A DNA stretch of 64,000 bases from Methylobacter sp. (GTDB lineage Bacteria; Pseudomonadota; Gammaproteobacteria; Methylococcales; Methylomonadaceae), in assembly GCA_026399025.1 (NCBI GenBank), contig JAPLRU010000091.1:1-64000 (forward strand), given 5' to 3'. Under the pieces are notes generated by a model that worked only from the letters and a program-made list of their open reading frames with translations, did not search any database and was not told the DNA's origin. This document shows positions 8,426 to 15,581 of the stretch, piece after piece (the first letter of the stretch is position 1; each line of letters begins with the position of its first letter). A program made the position numbers and the translations under genes.

Positions 8426-9172
8426 TTAGTTACTGCAAGCAGCCAGGACATCGCCGGTCCAGCGCCCGAGCGTGGCGACAAAATCCGCATCGCGCTTAAT
8501 CGTAGCGTTGATATTCAGGTAAGCCGGCACCGGCACTGAACTGCTGCTGATCAGAATCACCGGAATGTCTTTGTTACGGCTGCCGGACTCCCGCAATGCC
8601 GCTACCAGCGCAAGCGCATTAAGATCCGGCAATTCGCGGGCGGCAATTAATAAGTCGAACGGTTGATGAAGCAGTAATTCCAATGCGGACAGTCCCCGAT
8701 CCTGACTGACCAAACGCACCGATAGCGGTTTCAGCACGCCTTGACAAAATTTCCGCGTAGCACTTGAGGGTTCCAGCAATAATACCGATGCGCAACCGGG
8801 CATACTGGAAACGCGCAAGTGTTCCAAATCCTGCTCGATAGCCGTTGCCGCTGCGCTGTCCGACACCACCGCAACACGGCGCAGCAAGTCCACATAAGCC
8901 AAAGCATTGCTTTTCGCCAACGGGTCGAAATGCCCCCGTGCAATGCTGATAAAACTTTCAAACTGATGGCAAATACTGGTAACCAGCGGTAGGCCGAAAG
9001 TGCCGCCCGAGCCTTTAAGACTATGGACGCGGCGGTAAAGTTCATCAAGCGCATTCGTCGCATTGCACTCCAGCGCCAACACACCTTCCTCAATAAAGTC
9101 GCAACGTTCAGGCAGTTCCTCGACAAAATCGTCACGCATTCCGGAAAGTAATAGGGCAAAATCAGTATTCAT
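8426..9172 (-). CDS. Hpt domain protein with a degenerate receiver
   Basis: A 248-residue soluble protein. Residues 1-115 form an Hpt domain with the active-site motif RRVHSLKGSGGTFG (His50), so it can accept and pass on phosphate in a multistep relay. Residues about 127-245 have receiver-like folding text (CASVLLLEPSSATRKFC, LLIAARELPDL, IPVILISSSS) but lack key residues: the acidic pair is EP, the phosphoacceptor aspartate position (four before the proline of ELPDL) is alanine, and the conserved KP is KR. It should be a pseudo-receiver used for binding rather than phosphorylation (inference). It sits between two larger Hpt-containing proteins, isolated from each by repeat-filled gaps, and probably shares their relay. 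Confidence 0.85.
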   Translation of the reverse strand: MNTDFALLLSGMRDDFVEELPERCDFIEEGVLALECNATNALDELYRRVHSLKGSGGTFGLPLVTSICHQFESFISIARGHFDPLAKSNALAYVDLLRRVAVVSDSAAATAIEQDLEHLRVSSMPGCASVLLLEPSSATRKFCQGVLKPLSVRLVSQDRGLSALELLLHQPFDLLIAARELPDLNALALVAALRESGSRNKDIPVILISSSSVPVPAYLNINATIKRDADFVATLGRWTGDVLAACSN

Positions 9173-9433
9173 GGCGGAAAATCTCTTTTAAGTGATGTTT
9201 ATTAAAGTGCAATTGCTCAATGCTTAGAAAAATGAAACACCGATTTAGACCGGTTTAAGGCGATTCGTAATCAATATAAAGACACGGTGAATCCAGCAAA
9301 AAAACATAGCCCGAATATTTAGTTTTTATTCACCACGAAGACACGAAGGACGCGGAGCTTATGTTAAGCCTCGTGTCTTCGTGGTGAGAAAATCAGTGTA
9401 AATCGGCGACATTTTTTTATCGAAATGAGCTAA
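9173..9433. other. Intergenic region upstream of the Hpt protein
   Basis: A 261-bp gap that probably holds the promoter of the Hpt gene and the end of the GGDEF transcription unit. The only clear structure is the TCACCACGAAG palindrome at 9330-9387. Confidence 0.5.
9330..9387. repeat. TCACCACGAAGACACGA inverted repeat
   Basis: Perfect 17-bp arms, TCACCACGAAGACACGA at 9330-9346 and its complement at 9371-9387, around a 24-bp loop. A related element lies at 60926-61016. Repeats with this text are widespread between genes in many proteobacteria. The element is downstream of the GGDEF gene (minus strand) and could act as a terminator. Confidence 0.7.
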
Positions 9434-11089
9434 TCATACTATCTCTTCCGTAAATTGCCGGACCTGGTTACGTCCGCCGTTTTTAGCCGCATAAAGCGCT
9501 GCATCCGCTGCCGCCAGCAAACCCTTGGCATCGAGACACTGCCCACTATCGGCAACTCCGGCGCTAAGGGTGACGGTAAAGCTCTGCCCTTCATGGACAA
9601 ACACTATTTCGCCGAAGCGCAGCCGAACATCCTCAAGCAAGCGCAACGCATCCGAGGCATCGCAATCGGGCAACACCACCGCAAACTCCTCTCCGCCATA
9701 GCGGCCGATGCTGTCCTGCCGACGCAGACGTTGCCGCAGTAGATGCGCCAAGGTCTTGATCACCTGATCGCCCATAGGATGTCCCCAGGTATCATTGACC
9801 CGCTTAAAATGATCCAAATCCATCATGGCCATCGCCATCGTCTTGCCATGCCGGCGAGCGCGCTCCACTTCCTGTTCTATCCGTTCCTTAATGCTGGAGT
9901 GCTTAAGCAAACCGGTCAGGCTGTCTTTGCTCATTAACTCATCGATTTTACGAGCCCGCGCCGCGCGTATCCGCACCACCGTCTCTAATTTCCGGGCGGA
10001 AATAGGCTTGGTCAAAAAATCATCGCCGCCGCTATCCAAGGCTTTAATTTGTTCGTCCAGTTCGTCCGCCGCCGAAAGGTAGACGATCGGTATACTCAAC
10101 CACGCTTCTTCGTAACGGATCGCTCTGGCCAGCTGCGCACCGGTACAGCCCGGCATACACAAATCGATAAGCAATACATCCGGATGCAGATCCAGCATTA
10201 CCGCTAAGACTTCGTTCGGCCGGCAAACTTTTTCCGCCAACATGCCTGCGGCCATCAACGTCAATCGGTAATGCTCGGCCAGAACCTCATCATCATCGAC
10301 GATTAACACGCGATAAGGTTCAAACTCCCGTTCCCGGTGCAACATTTCAATGCGCCCGGCCAATGTTGACACATCCACCGGTTTGATCAAAAAAGCGCTG
10401 CCTCCGGCTTTCGCCGCAGCCAATCGCGCCGAAAAATCGGCCTTTGAGGTGATAAAAATAGTCGGCAACGAGTAGCCCAAGCGGGCAAACAGCATGATCG
10501 CCGCATCGGTGCCGTCATCAGGCGTTTGCCCGAACAGCATAATATCGATGACCAGCATGTCCGGCGGATCATCGAGAATATCGACTTCAGCTTCGGCAAA
10601 ATGGGTGTAACTTTTTATTTCGTACCCGAACTGGCTTAAGCCCTTAGTCAGTTCGGCAAGCAGTGCTTCGTCATCGTCAACCAATACCACGCGAACCCGG
10701 CTCTGCGACTTGAACGCCTGCCCAAGCGTTTCCTTTGCCGTCCTATCTGCGGATGCGGAAAAATCCCCAAGCGTCTGACGCAAAGCCGACAAATCGGTTT
10801 TCCATGTCTCCCATTGCGCCAATTCCGGCACCACGGATTGTTCAAGCCACGCCTTTACAACTATTTCCAAGCTCTTTGCCTGATCGGATAATTCGGGAAA
10901 ACCGAAAGCACCGCCGGAGCCGGCTAATTTATGCAAGCAGGCATGAAGCTCCGCCAGAATTGCCGTCGGCATATCAACGCCCCGCCCGGAAACACGGCAG
11001 AGCAAAGCATCCAAGGTGTTATTCAAATCTTCAACGTACTGCTGACGTAAGGCTGTACGCTGAGAGGCGAAGCTTGCCGGGTCGGTCAC
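9434..11089 (-). CDS. Diguanylate cyclase with Hpt and two receiver domains
   Basis: Makes cyclic di-GMP from two GTP under phosphorelay control. Of 551 aa: Hpt domain at about 1-110 (CLHKLAGSGGAFG, His53), receiver 1 at 132-250 (Asp182), receiver 2 at 258-375 (Asp309), and a GGDEF domain at 385-548. The active site is intact (GGEEF, 465-469), and an inhibitory I-site RxxD (R456-D459) sits exactly five residues before it, so product feedback inhibition is expected. The start overlaps the stop of the lone receiver gene by four bases (11086-11089), indicating translational coupling. The Hpt-REC-REC front end matches that of the kinase at 4042-7866. It ends the five-gene run that also encodes an HD-GYP phosphodiesterase and a PilZ protein. 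Confidence 0.93.
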   Translation of the reverse strand: MTDPASFASQRTALRQQYVEDLNNTLDALLCRVSGRGVDMPTAILAELHACLHKLAGSGGAFGFPELSDQAKSLEIVVKAWLEQSVVPELAQWETWKTDLSALRQTLGDFSASADRTAKETLGQAFKSQSRVRVVLVDDDEALLAELTKGLSQFGYEIKSYTHFAEAEVDILDDPPDMLVIDIMLFGQTPDDGTDAAIMLFARLGYSLPTIFITSKADFSARLAAAKAGGSAFLIKPVDVSTLAGRIEMLHREREFEPYRVLIVDDDEVLAEHYRLTLMAAGMLAEKVCRPNEVLAVMLDLHPDVLLIDLCMPGCTGAQLARAIRYEEAWLSIPIVYLSAADELDEQIKALDSGGDDFLTKPISARKLETVVRIRAARARKIDELMSKDSLTGLLKHSSIKERIEQEVERARRHGKTMAMAMMDLDHFKRVNDTWGHPMGDQVIKTLAHLLRQRLRRQDSIGRYGGEEFAVVLPDCDASDALRLLEDVRLRFGEIVFVHEGQSFTVTLSAGVADSGQCLDAKGLLAAADAALYAAKNGGRNQVRQFTEEIV

Positions 11090-11466
11090 GGCTTACGTTC
11101 CCAAATCGCGCGCACCTGCATCGCCAGCAGCATCGGGTCAAAAGGCTTGGCAATCACATCCAGCGCGCCCAGCGCTTGATAATGCGCCACTTCGGACGCT
11201 TGCACCTTGGCGGTAAGAAAGATCACCGGGATGGCGCCAGCGGCGCTGTCGGCGCGCAGCTTTTGCAAGGTAGTCGGCCCATCCATGCCCGGCATCATCA
11301 CGTCCAGTAGGATTAAATCCGGCGCAAAACCGCCCACTTTGTCCAAAGCGTCCTGTCCACCGCTGCAAATCAGCACTTGATAGCCGCCTACCATTTCCAG
11401 CGCCAATTTAGCCACAGCCTGAATATCCGGCTCGTCCTCCACGTATAATATGCGTTCCAGATTCAT
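11086..11466 (-). CDS. Single-domain response regulator (receiver only)
   Basis: A 126-residue stand-alone receiver. The acidic pocket (YVEDEPD, residues 8-14), phosphoacceptor Asp in LILLDVMMPGMDG (about residue 55), the conserved threonine in FLTAK and the lysine in AKPFDP are all present. It has no output domain, so it most likely shuttles phosphate between the kinase at 11494-13413 and the Hpt domain of the cyclase it overlaps, as CheY- or Spo0F-like proteins do. It lies 27 bp after the kinase stop. Confidence 0.9.
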   Translation of the reverse strand: MNLERILYVEDEPDIQAVAKLALEMVGGYQVLICSGGQDALDKVGGFAPDLILLDVMMPGMDGPTTLQKLRADSAAGAIPVIFLTAKVQASEVAHYQALGALDVIAKPFDPMLLAMQVRAIWERKP

Positions 11467-11493
11467 CGCGATTTTTCCTATTATTTTTAAATG

Positions 11494-13413
11494 TTAGCGA
11501 CAATCAGCCGTTTTAGAGCATCCGGATTGCTGCGTTATGTCCTGGGTTTGCCAAATCGGTAATTGAAAATAAAACCGAGCGCCTTGGCCTTCTTCGGAAT
11601 CGAAACCGATTACCCCATCCATGCGTTCGATGAGTTCTTTACTGATCGCCAGTCCGAGCCCGGTACCGCCTTTTTGCCGACTGTCCGACGAATCCGCTTG
11701 GGAGAATTTCTGAAAAATACGTTTGCGAAACTCGCCGGGAATGCCCGGACCGTGATCGATCACTTCGACCTGAACCCTCTCTTGTTGCAGCCGCACCGCG
11801 ACTTCGACCTGAGCGCCGGAAGGCGAAAATTTAACCGCATTGTCCAGGAAGTTGGTCAAGACCTGTTGCAGACGTCCGCCATCGACGCGCACCCGCGCCT
11901 GGTCGGCGCGTTCGATCAAGTCAAAGCGCACCTGATATGGATCGCCGTAAGTACTGACCGTCGCCAAAGTTTGCTCCACTAACGGCATCAACAGTTGCAC
12001 TTGCAGATCCAACTGCATTTTACCGGCCTCCAGTTTTTCCATATCCAACAAATCATCGATCAGCACCGCCAAACGCTTGCTGTTTTTGTAGGCAATATCG
12101 AGCATTAATCGGGCCTGTTCCGGCAGTTCGCCCAAAGCCCCACCGACAATCAAACCCAAGGCGCCGCTGATCGACGTCAACGGCGTCCGCAACTCATGAC
12201 TGACAGTGGAAACGAACTCGGCCTTCATCGAATCCACCCGTTTGCGTTCGGTGATGTCCCTGACCAAACCGATAAACAGCGGCTGACCTTGATGAACACT
12301 CCGCGACACCGCAAGATCCATCGGGAAGACGCTACCGTCCTTGCGTCGCCCTGCCACCTCGCGACCGCTTCCGATGACGCGCGGAATGGCGGTTGCGTGA
12401 TAATTTTGCAGATAACCGTCGTGTTCACTGTGATAAGGCTCGGGCATTAACAGCTTGACGTTTTTGCCGACAATCTCGGCCGCCTTATAACGGAAAATAT
12501 TTTCCCCGGCGAGATTAATCGATTGAATCGTACCGTGACTGTCAATGGTGATGATGCCGTCGATAACGTTATCCAGGATAGCCTGAGTATATTGAGCATT
12601 CTCGCGCATGACCCGCTCTGCGGCTTTGCGTTCGGTAATATCGCGCACCACATTCACGAACAACGGCTCCTGTCCCGGTTCCGACAGCAATTGGATGGAA
12701 ACTTCCACCGGTATGAGGTGAGCATCCTTATGTCGATGAACGGTTTCAAACATAACCAATGTTTTGTCGCCGTCCAACAGCGGTTGCAAGCGTTGGCGAA
12801 AACCCGCTTCGGTGAACTCCGGCTTGATGTCCAACGGACTCATGCGCAACAATTCCTCGCTGCTGTAACCCAATTGAAGCGTTGCGCCCAAACTTACGTA
12901 AATAAAACCCAAGGTATCGGGACGAAACATAAAGATGCCGTCATGAACCCGATCGAGCGTGTTCCTGAACTCTTTAACAGCCTTGTAGGCTCGAACTTCC
13001 TTGCTAATATCGTAAGCGACGCCGAGATAACCGGTGATATTCCCCTCAGCCGAGCGCATGACCGTTACGATCAGCGAGACTTGAACATGGCTGCCATCGG
13101 CGCAGACGTAAGTCCATTGCCGCTGTTCGCGGCCTTGCCATTCGGGATTATGGACAAAAGCCCGAAAGCCCTCAATCGGAACGCCGTATTTCTGAGACAG
13201 CGTTAAACTCCGGCCGGCAACTTCCGAAGCCAAATGAAATAAAGCGGGCGTGTGTTTGCCGATAACCTGTTCGGCGCTATAGCCCAACAGCAGCTCGGCG
13301 CCGCGATTGAACACTGTGATCACGCCTTGCGGATCGGTAGCGATGATCGACACCTCGGTCGCCGCATCGAGAACTTTGCTCGGCAAGATATCGGATTGAT
13401 CAACAGCGATCAT
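11494..13413 (-). CDS. Soluble PAS-PAS-PAS sensor histidine kinase
   Basis: A 639-residue cytoplasmic kinase with no membrane segment. Three PAS domains (about 10-140, 145-265, 270-395) precede HisKA with TVSHELRTPLTS (about residue 410) and a HATPase with NFLDNAVKFSP and GGTGLGL motifs. It has no receiver, so it should pass phosphate to the single receiver just downstream or to those of the cyclase and HD-GYP proteins. Its ATG overlaps the HD-GYP stop by four bases (13410-13413). The third PAS carries NVKLLMPEPYHSEHD, nearly the same text as a PAS of the kinase at 4042-7866. This is a FixL-like PAS text, but I see no clear heme ligand and do not claim oxygen sensing. Confidence 0.92.
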   Translation of the reverse strand: MIAVDQSDILPSKVLDAATEVSIIATDPQGVITVFNRGAELLLGYSAEQVIGKHTPALFHLASEVAGRSLTLSQKYGVPIEGFRAFVHNPEWQGREQRQWTYVCADGSHVQVSLIVTVMRSAEGNITGYLGVAYDISKEVRAYKAVKEFRNTLDRVHDGIFMFRPDTLGFIYVSLGATLQLGYSSEELLRMSPLDIKPEFTEAGFRQRLQPLLDGDKTLVMFETVHRHKDAHLIPVEVSIQLLSEPGQEPLFVNVVRDITERKAAERVMRENAQYTQAILDNVIDGIITIDSHGTIQSINLAGENIFRYKAAEIVGKNVKLLMPEPYHSEHDGYLQNYHATAIPRVIGSGREVAGRRKDGSVFPMDLAVSRSVHQGQPLFIGLVRDITERKRVDSMKAEFVSTVSHELRTPLTSISGALGLIVGGALGELPEQARLMLDIAYKNSKRLAVLIDDLLDMEKLEAGKMQLDLQVQLLMPLVEQTLATVSTYGDPYQVRFDLIERADQARVRVDGGRLQQVLTNFLDNAVKFSPSGAQVEVAVRLQQERVQVEVIDHGPGIPGEFRKRIFQKFSQADSSDSRQKGGTGLGLAISKELIERMDGVIGFDSEEGQGARFYFQLPIWQTQDITQQSGCSKTADCR

Positions 13414-14489
13414 CCATAATGCTCCGGCTCGGAAAAGCGAGCGCAGATAGTGAGGATTTCGGGCAGTTGCTGCAAAAACACAGCCACCAACGCGGGATCG
13501 AAATGGCTGCCGCTGGTTTCCTTGATTAAATCAACCGCGGCCTCGACCGTCCAGGCCTTCTTGTAAGGCCGCACCGAAGTTAAGGCGTCGAACACATCGG
13601 CCAGCGCCGCAATGCGTCCGCTCAAAGGAATGTCCTCGCCGGACAAGCCGTTGGGGTAGCCGCTGCCGTCCCATTTCTCATGATGGCTCAGCGCAATTTC
13701 GCCGGCGCATTTCATCAAATCCGAGTCATCGCCTTCAAGAATTCTAGCGCCGATAACCACATGAGTTTTCATGATCTCCCATTCTTCGGGCTCGAACTTA
13801 CCGGGCTTAAGCAGAATATGATCGGGAATGCCGATCTTGCCGATGTCGTGCATCGGGCTGGCATGCAGCATTAATTCGCAATCGGCCTCGTTCCAGCCGA
13901 TGAATTTTGCCAATAAAGCCGAAATATGGCTCATACGTAGAATATGGTTGCCGGTTTCGTTATCGCGGTATTCGGCGGCACGGCCCAACTGCTGCACAAC
14001 CTGCAAGCGGGTCCGGCGCAACTCGTTGGTACGCATGCGCACCATTTCATCGAGCACGTCTTTTTGTTCATAGACCAAGCGATGCGCCAATTGCGCATCA
14101 AGCATATTGCGTACCCGCGCCAGCAGTTCGTTGCGATCGAAAGGTTTGGTGATGAAATCGCGCGCGCCGGCATTGAGTGCGCGCAGCAAAAAATCCTGAC
14201 CATGCTGGGCGGTGAGTATCACCACCGGCGGAAACAGCGGGTCGCCAAGCGCCTTGAGTTGTTCCATCACGCCGAAGCCGTCCAGATGCGGCATATTGAT
14301 GTCCAGCAAGATCAGGTCGGCGCGTTGCTGCCGGTAAATATCCAACACCTGTCTCGGCTCCTGGACCAATACCAGATTGTTATAGCCCTGAGCGGACAGC
14401 ATTTTATCCAGCAGTTTCAAGTTAACCGGCTCGTCATCCACAATCAGGATACGGGCCGCTTCTTTTTTGTATATCGTATTTATTTCCAT
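13410..14489 (-). CDS. Response regulator with HD-GYP phosphodiesterase domain
   Basis: Receiver plus HD-GYP protein of the RpfG type, expected to hydrolyse cyclic di-GMP. I chose the ATG at 14489 (359 aa), two bases after the PilZ gene stop; a start 30 codons upstream would run into that gene. Receiver: ILIVDDEP, phosphoacceptor Asp63 in LILLDINMPHLDG, KPFD. Output domain from about 180: AAEYRDNETGNHILRM, MHDIGKIGIPDHILLKPG and HHEKWDGSGYPNGL, so the HD pair and the GYP triad are intact. Together with the GGDEF protein downstream it can both make and remove the second messenger. The four-base overlap with the next kinase points to one coupled operon. Confidence 0.93.
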   Translation of the reverse strand: MEINTIYKKEAARILIVDDEPVNLKLLDKMLSAQGYNNLVLVQEPRQVLDIYRQQRADLILLDINMPHLDGFGVMEQLKALGDPLFPPVVILTAQHGQDFLLRALNAGARDFITKPFDRNELLARVRNMLDAQLAHRLVYEQKDVLDEMVRMRTNELRRTRLQVVQQLGRAAEYRDNETGNHILRMSHISALLAKFIGWNEADCELMLHASPMHDIGKIGIPDHILLKPGKFEPEEWEIMKTHVVIGARILEGDDSDLMKCAGEIALSHHEKWDGSGYPNGLSGEDIPLSGRIAALADVFDALTSVRPYKKAWTVEAAVDLIKETSGSHFDPALVAVFLQQLPEILTICARFSEPEHYG

Positions 14490-14491
14490 CT

Positions 14492-15430
14492 CTACATACC
14501 TAAAAAGAAGTAAGCGGCGGCGGCCGCAACGACTATCGCGACTATTTTGGTTTTGTCGAGCAAAGATTGTTCCCGCCAAAAAAACGATAAACTGGCTTTC
14601 TTGAACGCATAGGCGGCAAGCAGATTTTGTTTACAACGCCGACAAAAGGACGGCACCGTCCGCACCAAAAGGTATAAACCGTAAACGATAAATGTCAGTA
14701 TGACGTAAAAAACGATAACTTGAGTTTGATGCAGGTCGGTATGAAAGAGATGCTCGATCACATGATCGAGGTTCATCTCGATAAACTCAAACGAAAGATG
14801 GAGGATGTGAAGAATCAGTTCAAGCAGGAAATGGAGAAATTCGACCAATAAGCCGAATACAACATCGGGTATCGCGATAAGGGTAATGACTGCCGCTAAA
14901 ATAGCGCCGTTAATCCAGTGTTGCAGCCCTCGCTTTTTATCCACATGCTTGACCAGTAATTTCCGGTCTTCTTCTTTCATATCGACAAAATGAGTACCGA
15001 TGAAGCGCGGATGCGGACTGTCGTTCGGGCTGCCGTCGGCTTGAATATCCTTGCAATACACCACTTCGCTGTAGGTCACGATGACCGTCATGCTCGCCGG
15101 CAACTGGATCTTGATGGCCAGAATATCGCCTTCTCTAAGCGCATCGTTGCAATTAAAAGCCATGCCGCCGGCGCTGATGTTCACGTTGCGGCTTCCATGT
15201 TCGTCAAACGCCAAATCCGGCCGCTCTTTATCCAGCGTGGGCAATAACGATGTCAAATCCCGCCGCACTTTTGCACTGTCTGTAGAAAATGAAGGGGCAC
15301 TATTATCGACGATAGGGTTCGGATAGCTCGCCCAGGTTTGATCTATTTTTTTGTAAGAAAAATTAACCTCATCATAAATTCGAAAATAACCTCTTCGGTT
15401 TTTATTTTTCCTCATGCTGACCTTGTCCAT
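14492..15430 (-). CDS. PilZ-domain membrane protein
   Basis: A 312-residue protein with an N-terminal PilZ-like domain and a membrane-embedded C-terminal half. The c-di-GMP binding signature is visible: RRGYFR (RxxxR type) near residue 12 and NVNISAGGMAF (N-x-S-x-x-G) near residue 83. From about 175 on there are hydrophobic segments, at about 175-200, 235-260 and 293-312, separated by histidine-rich amphipathic stretches. About 50 residues lie between the two PilZ motifs, longer than usual. As the first gene of the run (PilZ, HD-GYP, kinase, receiver, GGDEF) it is probably the effector that senses the local c-di-GMP pool at the membrane. Target unknown. Confidence 0.8.
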   Translation of the reverse strand: MDKVSMRKNKNRRGYFRIYDEVNFSYKKIDQTWASYPNPIVDNSAPSFSTDSAKVRRDLTSLLPTLDKERPDLAFDEHGSRNVNISAGGMAFNCNDALREGDILAIKIQLPASMTVIVTYSEVVYCKDIQADGSPNDSPHPRFIGTHFVDMKEEDRKLLVKHVDKKRGLQHWINGAILAAVITLIAIPDVVFGLLVEFLHFLLELILHILHLSFEFIEMNLDHVIEHLFHTDLHQTQVIVFYVILTFIVYGLYLLVRTVPSFCRRCKQNLLAAYAFKKASLSFFWREQSLLDKTKIVAIVVAAAAAYFFLGM

Positions 15431-15513
15431 AATCTACAACCTCTAAACTTTTTATTGCCGGGATTTGATTACATCTATCGCTCTTGTTTAAGCTTAACTA
15501 CTCAGCATCCATG

Positions 15514-15542
15514 CATCGGGTTACGTTATCGCTAACCCGATG
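15514..15542. terminator. Stem-loop downstream region between the PilZ gene and purL
   Basis: CATCGGGTTA (15514-15523) pairs perfectly with TAACCCGATG (15533-15542) around a nine-base loop. It lies between the purL stop at 15582 and the start of the PilZ gene, so it can end purL transcription before the signalling operon begins. No long T-tract follows on the minus strand. It may instead be a dispersed palindrome. Confidence 0.5.
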
Positions 15543-15581
15543 ATGCTTTATTCCGCTCGTTCTCAAGATGGACAATGGTAT

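Noticed and set aside
10735-11310. A 191-codon plus-strand frame over the GGDEF/receiver junction
   Set aside because: It overlaps two well-supported minus-strand genes and has no similarity to any family.
12523-13206. A 227-codon open frame on the plus strand inside the sensor kinase gene
   Set aside because: It is the antisense of a clear kinase coding region and has no recognisable family or ribosome site.
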